A DNA stretch of 31,956 nt from JBEKTY01 sp049515555 (GTDB taxonomy: Bacteria; Planctomycetota; Planctomycetia; Pirellulales; Thermoguttaceae), in contig JBEKTY010000091.1 of assembly GCA_049515555.1 (NCBI GenBank), positions 1-31,956 on the forward strand, given 5' to 3'. The notes under the pieces were generated by a model, which was given only the letters and a program-made list of their open reading frames with translations, was not told where the DNA came from and did not search any database. Position numbers and translations under genes: made by a program. The first letter of the stretch is position 1. Every line of letters starts with the position of its first letter. Shown in pieces: positions 16,240-23,457 of the stretch.

Positions 16240-17457
16240 ATGGATCATCCGTTGTCGAGCCAGCGGTTCCAGTACAAGGTGATGGGCGAGAAATCGCAGC
16301 CGGCCACCGCCGCCCAACTGCGGAAGTTGAGAGAACTCGGCACGATCCAGCGCGACACGCTCGTGCGGCGCGTCGGCGACGAGGACTGGACCAGCGCCGA
16401 TCGGCTTGCATGGCTGTTCGACGACGCGCCGCTGCTGGGCCAGTCCGCCGTCGAGCCAGAGCCCCCGGCAGCCGCCGGGGAAACCGCTCAGGCAACGGCC
16501 GAGCCGGCCGCCGAGGCCAGCGCCGAGTCAGCCGCCGCGCCAGGCGATGCGACGCCGGCCGCAAGGCCTTCCTCCGCCCCAACGCCGCGGTTCCGTGATC
16601 GCGACGGCGGGGCGGAGCCGCCCTCGCACCACGCCTGCTACGCGGGCATCGCCTTCGCCCTGCTCTTGGGCTTCCTGCTGGGGCTCTACGTGGGCTCGAC
16701 GCGCCGCGGGCCGGAGCCGGCCACCCTGGCCACGGCCCCCGCCGCGGGCGGCCATGATGCCAAGACCGGCCAGTCCGGCACGCAAAGAGAACCCGCCCAG
16801 CCGGTCCCGGAAGTCTTGATGTCCTCGTCCGAGCAGGAGATGGAAGCCCGGATCGCTGCCGCAATAAAGGCGCGGGGCGGCGCGGTCTCGCTAGACGTCG
16901 AGGCGCCGGGCTCGCCCCTGCTCTCCGTGGTGTTTCGCGAGACAACCGCCGACGATAGCACGCTTGCGGGCATCGAAAAACTGCGATTCCTCGAACATCT
17001 AAGCCTGTCGCGGAGCCGCATCACCGACGCCGGACTGCAGCGCCTGCGCCGGCTCGGGCAACTCAAGTCGTTGTCCCTCGATGACTCGCCCTACGTTAGC
17101 GATGCCGGGTTGGAGTATATCAAGGGCTTCACACAACTCGACTCGTTGTCGTTGCGCAAGACGAAGATTACCGACGCCGGCCTGGCGAATCTGCAAGGCT
17201 TGGCCAAACTCCAGACTTTGAATCTCGTCGGCACCAGGATCACCGATCGCGGCCTGGCGAGCCTCAGGGACCTGAACAATCTCAAGACTCTGTACCTCGA
17301 CTCGACGGACGTGACCGACGCCGGCATCGCGGAATTGCAGGGTCTTCCGCACATTGTGCTCTTGGGCGTGTCGGGAACGCACGTCACCAAGGCGGGCGCC
17401 GCGGCCTTCATCAAAGCGGTGCCGCACAAGGTGGGGGTTATTCTGGATTCGGACTAG
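16240..17457 (+). CDS. GYF-domain, single-helix membrane protein with leucine-rich repeats
   Basis: The product has 405 residues. Residues about 9-62 form a GYF_2-type domain (FQYKVMGEK, TAAQLRKLRELGTI, LVRRVGDEDWTSA), which fixes the start upstream of the alternative ATG at 16282. Residues 65-125 are an Ala/Pro-rich linker. Residues 133-152 (CYAGIAFALLLGFLLGLYVG) are one membrane helix. Six 24-residue leucine-rich repeats follow at about 247-391 with the signature L-x-L...T-x-ITDAGL. The likely topology is GYF domain inside and LRR domain outside, by the RR after the helix this is not certain. GYF_2 domains bind proline-rich peptides in known cases; the partner here is unknown. The combination is typical of planctomycete proteomes. 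Confidence 0.85.
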   Translation: MDHPLSSQRFQYKVMGEKSQPATAAQLRKLRELGTIQRDTLVRRVGDEDWTSADRLAWLFDDAPLLGQSAVEPEPPAAAGETAQATAEPAAEASAESAAAPGDATPAARPSSAPTPRFRDRDGGAEPPSHHACYAGIAFALLLGFLLGLYVGSTRRGPEPATLATAPAAGGHDAKTGQSGTQREPAQPVPEVLMSSSEQEMEARIAAAIKARGGAVSLDVEAPGSPLLSVVFRETTADDSTLAGIEKLRFLEHLSLSRSRITDAGLQRLRRLGQLKSLSLDDSPYVSDAGLEYIKGFTQLDSLSLRKTKITDAGLANLQGLAKLQTLNLVGTRITDRGLASLRDLNNLKTLYLDSTDVTDAGIAELQGLPHIVLLGVSGTHVTKAGAAAFIKAVPHKVGVILDSD

Positions 17458-17493
17458 CGGAAGGGGATCGCAGTTTGACTGCCGGATGCCCCG

Positions 17494-17706
17494 TTGCCCG
17501 GGACTCGTGCAACTCCCGTCAACGCCGTGCCCGGCTGGTGCGCGACCAATAACTGCCCACCCATCGTACCGGAGTCGCAACGATTCTACGAAGGCGGTCT
17601 GGTTCACGGTGCGCCGGCCCGTAATAACTACGTTTATGAGTCAGACGGTGCAATCTCCTGGCAGGAATACTACTACACTTATCATTATCATCATCACCAT
17701 CATTGA
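17494..17706 (+). CDS. Possible small protein with natural poly-His tail
   Basis: A 70-codon frame begins with TTG at 17494, 36 bases after the LRR gene stop, and ends in SWQEYYYTYHYHHHHH. It also holds a close Cys pair (CATNNC). There is no clear ribosome binding site, and its last 7 bp overlap the end of the convergent cupin gene. The His tail comes from a short CAT-rich simple sequence (17680-17703), so this may be chance. If real, the tail and the Cys pair could bind metal. Confidence 0.25.
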   Translation: MPGTRATPVNAVPGWCATNNCPPIVPESQRFYEGGLVHGAPARNNYVYESDGAISWQEYYYTYHYHHHHH

Positions 17707-18080
17707 ACCACTACCTCGTCGCCGGGGTCGAACTTGGGGAAGACGACGATCAGCACGGTCATGCGTCCGACGGCCCGGTGACGCACTCCCGGGCGGATCA
17801 GGATGCACGTGCCCGGTTTCACGGGGATAAGTTCCCCATCCAGGGCCATCCCGGCATCGGCAGCGCATTGCAGAATGTAGTAGACCTCGGTCAGCCGCTG
17901 GTGGTAGTGCATCTTGGCGTTACAGGTGATCTCCGTGCGGTGAATCGTGCCCGGAAAATCCGGAACGTCAAGGAAGGCACGCCGGGCATGGCCGCAAGGA
18001 CAGGCCACCGGCGATAGCTCGTCGAAGTCCACGATTTCGTAGCCGGCAGAGATGGGCTCGCCGGCAGAACAGGGCTCCAT
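17700..18080 (-). CDS. Small cupin-domain protein
   Basis: The product has 126 residues. The ATG at 18080 is preceded by AAAGGAG at six bases. A longer frame back to 18197 is rejected because its extra residues (SLTPALSRRERG) are translation of a dispersed repeat. The cupin core is clear: motif 1 is HYHQRLTEVYYILQ, with His and Glu as metal ligands, then DGELIPVKPGTCILIRPGVRHRAVG as two pieces giving the PGVRH motif-2 histidine. It is a single-domain cytoplasmic cupin, and the substrate cannot be told. The N-terminal CPCGHARR carries two Cys and a His that might bind metal. The next gene on this strand, the alpha/beta hydrolase, ends 110 bp upstream of this start, so co-transcription is possible. 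Confidence 0.8.
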   Translation of the reverse strand: MEPCSAGEPISAGYEIVDFDELSPVACPCGHARRAFLDVPDFPGTIHRTEITCNAKMHYHQRLTEVYYILQCAADAGMALDGELIPVKPGTCILIRPGVRHRAVGRMTVLIVVFPKFDPGDEVVVQ

Positions 18081-18116
18081 GGGCGGCTCCTTTCGATGCA
18101 GTCTTCGTTCTACGGT

Positions 18117-18153
18117 CCCCCGCTCCCTCCGGGAGAGGGCCGGGGTGAGGGAG
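18117..18153. repeat. CTCTCCC-GGGAGAG dispersed hairpin
   Basis: CTCCCTCCGGGAGAGGGCCG continuing into GGGTGAGGG. This is the same family as at 12664 and in the opposite orientation to the copy at 18200, so the two form an inverted pair between two minus-strand genes. Confidence 0.88.
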
Positions 18154-18189
18154 CCTGCGTTGGTCTCGAAAACTTGAGAGGCAGGATCC

Positions 18190-19389
18190 TCACCCATTTC
18201 CCCTCACCCTAACCCTCTCCCGGAGGGAGAGGGGACCGGACAACCGCAATTTGCCATTGTCCGGCTTTAAGAAATACTCGAAGAACAGGTATATCTGTTG
18301 GTTGGATTGCTCGGTTGGGGAGTGTGCCGGACGGTTGGTCAGGGCCACCCGGTTCTCGCGGCCCAAGAGGCGGTTCACGGCAATCGAGTGGTTAAGTGCT
18401 TTCCAGCGCTCGGGCGGGTCCTCCGAGCCGCCGGAAACCAGGAAGGGCCGTGGGGCCATCAGGGCGTGCAACTCGTGCAGGTCATGGCCTGCCTCGAAGA
18501 GCTGCTTGTAAGGGCCGGTGCGCGGGTTGGCGGCGGTGGGCAGGCCCGGCGTACGCTGCCGCTGCGGCTCCCAGCCCAGGTACCAGGGTTCCCAGTAGTT
18601 CACGTTGGGGCGCGTCTCGTCGAAGACGATCCCCGGATCGGACCAGACCCCGCAGGCGAACTTGTCGTACAGGCAGGCGGCGAACAGCGCCCACTTGCCG
18701 CCGAAGGAATGGCCGACCACGCCCACCCGCCGCGGATCGACCTCGCCCAGCGTGGCCAGGGCGTTGTAGCAGTTGGCGGCGATGTAGGCCAGCGACGAAA
18801 GCGGCTGCCTGGCCGGGCTTTGCTGGGTGGTGTAGTCGCGCGGCCAGCCGATGGAGAGCGTAACGAAGCCCCGCTGGGCGAGCTGATACCCAAAATCCAG
18901 GAACGAAGTCTTGTTCAGCGCCGCGGCCGACTCCGGTTCGTAGAACACGACAAGGACCGCCGGGTGCGGGCCGTGGCCCTTGGGGATCAACAGATACCCG
19001 TCGATCTTGAGCTTTGCGGCGGCCTCGATCCGCACCTTCTTCTGCGTGAGATTCAGGCGCGGGCCCGTTTCCAGGGTCTCGATAGCCGGCCGCTCGACGA
19101 GCGCCGGCCACTCACCCAGCGCAGCATGCCAGAACCTGAGTATCTCTTGCCGGCGGCGTCGCCAATCTTCGGGCGTCCTGACGGGCCGGCCGTCGTCGAA
19201 GATCAGCGGCGAGCGATAATGCCCCAAGTCGCGGGCCAAGGCGGGCGGCGGCTGGAAGGCACTGGCGATCTGCTTCCACGTCTCCTGGGCGGCGGATGCT
19301 TGCCCCAGTTGACCAGGGCCCTCGGCTTGTGCCTGCGCGATGACGACTGCCAGCAGACCCAACGCGACGACGAGACGCACGGTCCTCAT
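18190..19389 (-). CDS. Secreted alpha/beta hydrolase (esterase-like)
   Basis: The product has 399 residues. The ATG at 19389 follows AAAGGGGG at four bases and begins a signal peptide (MRTVRLVVALGLLAVVIAQA). The nucleophile elbow is GVVGHSFGG with Ser228, the likely catalytic His is H356 in NRPAHSP, and an Asp in GGSEDPPE is the probable acid. Upstream, DGYLLIPKGHGPHPAVLVV is the usual first strands of the fold. The sequence resembles secreted esterase or acetyl-xylan-esterase-like hydrolases found with glycan degradation genes; the substrate is unknown. The last 15 residues (GPLSLRERVRVRGNG) come from a dispersed repeat that has replaced the original end, so the native protein probably ended near KPDNGK. 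An upstream in-frame ATG at 19404 is less likely. Confidence 0.85.
   Translation of the reverse strand: MRTVRLVVALGLLAVVIAQAQAEGPGQLGQASAAQETWKQIASAFQPPPALARDLGHYRSPLIFDDGRPVRTPEDWRRRRQEILRFWHAALGEWPALVERPAIETLETGPRLNLTQKKVRIEAAAKLKIDGYLLIPKGHGPHPAVLVVFYEPESAAALNKTSFLDFGYQLAQRGFVTLSIGWPRDYTTQQSPARQPLSSLAYIAANCYNALATLGEVDPRRVGVVGHSFGGKWALFAACLYDKFACGVWSDPGIVFDETRPNVNYWEPWYLGWEPQRQRTPGLPTAANPRTGPYKQLFEAGHDLHELHALMAPRPFLVSGGSEDPPERWKALNHSIAVNRLLGRENRVALTNRPAHSPTEQSNQQIYLFFEYFLKPDNGKLRLSGPLSLRERVRVRGNG
18200..18239. repeat. CTCTCCC-GGGAGAG dispersed hairpin, encodes a protein C-terminus
   Basis: CCCCTCACCCTAACCCTCTC continues into CCGGAGGGAGAGGGGACCGG. It is nearly identical to the copy at 28853-28892. 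On the minus strand it is read as the last residues (SLRERVRVRG) of the alpha/beta hydrolase. Confidence 0.9.
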
Positions 19390-19528
19390 GCTACCCCCTT
19401 TCATCGTTATGCGAACTTGCTGATGCTTATGATTGTCCGGCAGCGGTAATACGCATGCAAGCCTTGGCCGGGGCAGGCAGGGGATTTCCCCGGCTGCGCC
19501 TTGCCTCGCCGCTTGCCGATCGAATAAT

Positions 19529-20845
19529 ATGTTCCAGATGAAACGCCGCATCGCCCAGTTGCCGCTGCACTCGGGAAAGGCCCCGCCCTGGCTGTTCAAG
19601 CGAATGACGAAGCTGGCCGGGGCGGTGACGATGGCCATCGTCGAGGAGTTTGGCCCGGCCGAGATGCTCCGCCGGCTGTCTGATCCCTGGTGGTTTCAGG
19701 CCTTCGGCTGCGTGCTGGGCTTCGACTGGCACAGCAGCGGCGTGACCACGGTTACCTGCGGGGCGCTGAAGGAGGCGGCCAAGGTCTGCGGTCCGGACCT
19801 GGGCATCCTGGTGGCCGGCGGCAAGGGCGCCACCAGCCGCAAGACGCCGCAGGAAATAGCCGAGGCCGCCCAGCGCCACGCGATCACCTCGGGCCAGCGG
19901 CTGGTATATGCCTCGCGGACCAGCGCCAAGGTCGATTCGGCGGCCGTTCAGGACGGATTCGCCCTCTACCACCATTCGTTCTTCTTCACTCCGGACGGCC
20001 GGTGGTGCGTGGTGCAGCAGGGCATGGATGCCGGCAGCGGCTGGGCCCGCCGCTACCACTGGCTGGGCGAGAGCGTCGAGGACTTCGTCTGCGAGCCCCA
20101 CGCGGCCGTCCAGGACCTTGCCGAGCGGCCGGCGGAGACAACCCCCGGCGGGACCGGCAGCGGCCCGCGGCAACTGACGCTCTTGAACATGGTCGCCGCG
20201 GAGGCCGGCGAGAACCGCCGGGCCAGCGCAGCCCTGGTGCGCGAGCCGCCCGGCTGGCTGACGGCCGAGATCGAGCGGCTCACCGAAGGCCCGACGCTGT
20301 TCGCCCCCAGCCGCCATGCGGTGCTCGAGCTGGACGTGGATCGCGCCAGGCTCAATCGCATCCTGACCACCGCCCACGAGCAGAACCCGCAGGACTTCGA
20401 GACCCTGCTGGGGCTCCAGGGCATTGGTCCGGCGACCGTTCGCAGCCTGGCCCTGCTGGCCGAGATCATTTTCCAGGCCCCGCCCGCGCGGCGCGATCCC
20501 ACCGGGAGCAAGGACGCCGGCCACGATCTTGGCAGCCAGATCGCCATAGGGTCAAAGGGGACAGTCCCATTGAAGGGGACAGTCCCATTTTCGTCGGACG
20601 AAAATTGGGACAGTCCCCCGGACGAAAATTGGGACAGTCCCCGCGAAGAGAGTGCCGGCAATACGCGCCGCTGGGCCGATTACTCGTATGCCCACGGCGG
20701 CAAGGACGGCACTCCGTTTCCCGTGGACCGGGACACCTACGACCGCAACATCACCGTTCTGGCCGACGCCGTGCGGAAGGCCCGGCTCGGGCAGAATGAC
20801 AAGCTGAGCGCGCTCAGGCGCCTCTCGAATCTGGGCCGGGTGTAA
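19529..20845 (+). CDS. DUF763 family protein with an in-frame repeat array
   Basis: The product has 438 residues. It opens MKRRIAQLPLHSGKAPPWLF, matching the DUF763 N-terminus (LPLHGGHAPRWLF). Other family-like segments are FGCVLGFDWHSSGVTTVTCG and HHSFFFTPDGRWCVVQQGM. Residues about 293-312 (LLGLQGIGPATVRSLALLAE) form a helix-hairpin-helix-like motif, suggesting nucleic acid contact. The function of DUF763 is unknown. Residues 343-372 (KGTVPLKGTVPFSSDENWDS and onward) are a translated repeat array and not native sequence. The family core resumes at RRWADYSYAHGGKDGTPFPV. There is no ribosome binding site. TTGCCT (19501) with AATAAT (19523) at 16-bp spacing may be a promoter that would place transcription start at the second ATG, 19538, so a leaderless start there is possible. 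Confidence 0.88.
   Translation: MFQMKRRIAQLPLHSGKAPPWLFKRMTKLAGAVTMAIVEEFGPAEMLRRLSDPWWFQAFGCVLGFDWHSSGVTTVTCGALKEAAKVCGPDLGILVAGGKGATSRKTPQEIAEAAQRHAITSGQRLVYASRTSAKVDSAAVQDGFALYHHSFFFTPDGRWCVVQQGMDAGSGWARRYHWLGESVEDFVCEPHAAVQDLAERPAETTPGGTGSGPRQLTLLNMVAAEAGENRRASAALVREPPGWLTAEIERLTEGPTLFAPSRHAVLELDVDRARLNRILTTAHEQNPQDFETLLGLQGIGPATVRSLALLAEIIFQAPPARRDPTGSKDAGHDLGSQIAIGSKGTVPLKGTVPFSSDENWDSPPDENWDSPREESAGNTRRWADYSYAHGGKDGTPFPVDRDTYDRNITVLADAVRKARLGQNDKLSALRRLSNLGRV
20554..20643. repeat. Palindromic element, family A, compound array in the DUF763 gene
   Basis: One complete palindrome (GGGGACAGTCCCATTTTCGT and its complement GACGAAAATTGGGACAGTCC) lies between two partial copies. On the left is a lone GGGGACAGTCCCATT; on the right is a second GGACGAAAATTGGGACAGTC half. 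The whole 90-bp array is read through in frame. Confidence 0.93.
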
Positions 20846-20894
20846 TGAGGGACCTTTGGTGTGCTTCCTGGAGGCCAGGGGGCAAATCGCAGCC

Positions 20895-21581
20895 ATGACA
20901 TTCGATGCATTCAAGCCGCCGCTATTGGAGTTCCTGGAACAGTTGGCCGACAACAACAACCGACCCTGGTTCCAAGACAACAAATGGCGGTACGAGCGCG
21001 AGGTCTTGGAACCCGCGATGGCCTTCATCCGCGCGTTACAGCCTCGGCTCAAGCGGATCTCGCCGTACTTCGTGGCCAGCGACCGGCGCGTGGGGGGCTC
21101 GCTGATGCGGGTCTACCGCGACACACGGTTCGTCAAGGACGGCGAACCGTACAAGACGAACGTCGGCATCCAGTTCCGGCATGAGCAGGGCCGCGACATC
21201 CATGCCCCCGGCTTCTATGTGCACATCGCGCCGGGCGAGTGCTTCCTATGCGTGGGGCTGTGGCGGCCGGAGCCCGAGGCACTTAGCCGGATCAGGCAGG
21301 CGATCGTCGAGTGGCCGGAGCGCTGGGGCCGGGCCCGCGACGACCGCAAGTTCCGCCGCCGGTTCTCGCTGGACGGCAACAGCCTCAAGCGCCCGCCCCG
21401 CGGCTTCCCGGCCGATCATCCGTGGGTCGAGGATATCAAGCGGACGGACTTCATCGCGGTCGAAGAGTTGGAGGAGCGGGACGTTCTCGGCAAGCGATTC
21501 CTGGACCACGTGACGGCTTCCTTTGCCGCCAGCCGGCCCTTCATGTGTTTCCTGTGCGGTGCCCTGAAGATACCGTTTTGA
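20895..21581 (+). CDS. DUF2461 / TIGR02453 family protein
   Basis: The product has 228 residues, usual for the family. The ATG at 20895 gives MTFDAFKPPLLEFLEQLADN, followed by NRPWFQDNKWRYEREV, which is the DUF2461 signature (LA.NN.R.WF...). The central RVYRDTRFVKDGEPYKTNVG and the GFYVHIAPGECFLCVGLWRP segment are also diagnostic. It is predicted to be cytoplasmic; the biochemical role is unknown. A GGAGG lies 20 bases upstream, which is far, so the start is slightly uncertain. It follows the DUF763 gene by 49 bp on the same strand and is probably co-transcribed with it. Confidence 0.92.
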   Translation: MTFDAFKPPLLEFLEQLADNNNRPWFQDNKWRYEREVLEPAMAFIRALQPRLKRISPYFVASDRRVGGSLMRVYRDTRFVKDGEPYKTNVGIQFRHEQGRDIHAPGFYVHIAPGECFLCVGLWRPEPEALSRIRQAIVEWPERWGRARDDRKFRRRFSLDGNSLKRPPRGFPADHPWVEDIKRTDFIAVEELEERDVLGKRFLDHVTASFAASRPFMCFLCGALKIPF

Positions 21582-21615
21582 CGCGGGGAATGGCTCACAC
21601 TCACGGCATCAGCTT

Positions 21616-21724
21616 GTAGGGTGGGTCGAGCCCGAGCAAGCCCCACCAGAACCACTCCAGTCCGTCGTCCGTCTCCCGTCGTCCGTCGAAAATGGTGGGG
21701 CTCGCTGCGCTCGACCCACCCTAC
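21616..21724. repeat. GTAGGGTGGGTCGAGC inverted repeat between convergent genes
   Basis: GTAGGGTGGGTCGAGCCCGA (21616 onward to 21648) pairs with the complement ending TCGACCCACCCTAC (21693-21724), about 32 bp per arm with few mismatches. A CCGTCGTCC-rich loop lies between. It fills the gap between the rightward DUF2461 gene and the leftward CNNM gene, so it could serve as a bidirectional 3' end structure. Confidence 0.88.
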
Positions 21725-21728
21725 GACT

Positions 21729-23039
21729 TCAGCCACCTGAGATTCGCTTGACCAGCACGCGTTCCAGGCGGCGGCCGTCCATGGCGACCACCTCCAGCCA
21801 GAGCCCTTGCCAGGCGGCGGAGTCGCCGGGCTTAGGGATCCGGCCCAGGAGCCACAGCACCAGCCCGCCCACTGTGGTCACGTCCGGGGGCAATTCCTGA
21901 CGGTACTGGTCCTTGCCCAACCGCTGGAGCAACTCGTGCAGCGGCACCCCGGCGTCGACGAGCCAACTGCTCGCGTCGCGCTCGACGATCTGCTGCTGGC
22001 GGTCGCCCCGGTACTCGTCGTGGATCTCGCCCACCAGCTCCTCCAGCACGTCCTCCATCGTGACCAGTCCCTCGGTGCCGCCGAACTCGTCCAGCACGAA
22101 GGCCATCTGCGTCCGCTTGGCGCGGAACAGCTTCAGCAGCCGATCGATGGGCAGCGACTCGGGCACCAACAGCGCGGGCCGGACCAGCTTCCGCAGCTCG
22201 ATCGGCCAGCCCATGTGCTGCCGCAGCAGGAGGTCCTTGGTGTAGACGAAGCCCAGGATGTGGTCCAGGTCGCCCTCGTGGATCGGCAGGCGGGAGAAGC
22301 CGGCCATGGCCACGGCCCCGATCACTTCGTCCGGCGGCGTGTCCACGTCCAGGGCGTCGATCTCGATCCGCGGCCGCATGATCTCCCGCACGGTCAGGTC
22401 GCCCAGCCGCAAGGCCCGGCGGGCCACCATCTGCTCCTCCGGGTCGAGCAACCCCTGCCGCGTGCCGGTCCGGATCAAGTGCTCGATGTCTTCGATCGAC
22501 ACGGCGGGCTCCTCCTGCCGCCGCCGGCCCAGCACCGTCAGGACCGAGCCGCTCGCCAAGCCCATCAACCACACCGCCGGCCGGCTGGCTATCTCCAGCC
22601 CGCGCATCGGCAGGGCCACCACCCGGGCAAAGTTTTCGGCATTGGCCAGGGCCAACTGCTTGGGAACCAACTCCCCGAACACCAGCGACAAAAAGGTGAT
22701 CCCCAAGACCACCGCAGCCAGGGCCAGCGTCTCGTGGTGGCCGGCCACCAGCGGGTAGGGCGCGCCGGCCAGCTTGCCGCTGAGATGCTGCACCAGCGTG
22801 GCCCCGCTAAAGACCGAAGTCAACGTGCCGACCAGCGTCATTCCCACCTGGACGGTGGGTAAGAATCGGGCCGGATGTGTGGCCAATTCCAATGCCACCC
22901 GCCAACTCCGGCTCTTCGACCGGGCGTGCTGCTCCAACCGGCTCCGCCGCGAGGTCAGAATCGCGATCTCCGCCGCGGCGAAGAACCCGTTGGCCAGAAT
23001 CAGAACCGCAATAATCAGTAATTCTGTGGAAATATTCAT
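21729..23039 (-). CDS. CNNM/CBS/CorC-type membrane protein (hemolysin C family)
   Basis: The product has 436 residues from the ATG at 23039. A longer frame to 23162 only adds repeat-derived residues (RRPSSVSRRPSS). Residues 1-175 are the DUF21/CNNM membrane domain with about four helices (STELLIIAVLILANGFFAAA, VQVGMTLVGTLTSVFSG, TLALAAVVLGITFLSLVFGE, then the ELVPKQLAL motif). Two CBS repeats follow, with LTVREIMRPRIEIDAL and LDEFGGTEGLVTMEDVLEE. The C-terminal part is a CorC_HlyC domain (DVTTVGGLVLWLLGRIPKPG). Family members are linked to magnesium or sodium transport, and the name hemolysin is historical. The gene stands alone on its strand. Confidence 0.93.
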   Translation of the reverse strand: MNISTELLIIAVLILANGFFAAAEIAILTSRRSRLEQHARSKSRSWRVALELATHPARFLPTVQVGMTLVGTLTSVFSGATLVQHLSGKLAGAPYPLVAGHHETLALAAVVLGITFLSLVFGELVPKQLALANAENFARVVALPMRGLEIASRPAVWLMGLASGSVLTVLGRRRQEEPAVSIEDIEHLIRTGTRQGLLDPEEQMVARRALRLGDLTVREIMRPRIEIDALDVDTPPDEVIGAVAMAGFSRLPIHEGDLDHILGFVYTKDLLLRQHMGWPIELRKLVRPALLVPESLPIDRLLKLFRAKRTQMAFVLDEFGGTEGLVTMEDVLEELVGEIHDEYRGDRQQQIVERDASSWLVDAGVPLHELLQRLGKDQYRQELPPDVTTVGGLVLWLLGRIPKPGDSAAWQGLWLEVVAMDGRRLERVLVKRISGG

Positions 23040-23284
23040 GGCAATTCCATAGCAAGACGACGGACGACGGGAGACGGACGACGGACGGCGCTGACGCCCG
23101 TCGCCGGCCGCTCCCACCACGCCCCGGCGGGGCTCGCACCCGCCGAGCGCTGAACGGGTCAACTACCGCTGACGCAACGAAGCGGCTGGGTCAATCTACG
23201 CAAACAATCCCGGATAGTCCAGTCAGGCACGGCTCCCTCTCCCCTGGATTCCATCGCCGGAAAATGCCGAATTCTCTTAAGAGA

Positions 23285-23446
23285 GGAGTTAGGAGCTAGG
23301 AGTCAGAAGTTATCAGGACAAGGCTGGCTTCCTGCCTAGCATCCCCCGCAAACGCCCACCACTCCACCGCTCTAACCCCTAACTCCTAACTTCTAACTTC
23401 TAACTCCTAATTCCTAACTCCTAACTTCTAGCTTCTAACTCCTACC
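23285..23446. repeat. TAACTCCTAACTTC-type simple repeat with inverted companion
   Basis: A tandem array of CTAACTCCTAACTTCTAA-like units runs from about 23372 to 23445. A short stretch at 23285-23312 (GAGTTAGGAGCTAGGAGTCA) is the complementary version, so the two can fold back around a 60-base loop. The array ends 12 bases before the next ATG. Confidence 0.9.
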
Positions 23447-23457
23447 CCGAGGCCCCC

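Noticed and set aside
15911..16317. Small open frames on both strands in the gap between the DUF4424-like and GYF-LRR genes
   Set aside because: They have no ribosome binding site, no domain and Arg/Ser-rich shadow composition.
18081..18197. Longer N-terminus of the cupin
   Set aside because: The extra residues SLTPALSRRERG are translation of the CTCTCCC-GGGAGAG repeat; the ATG at 18080 has a good AAAGGAG.
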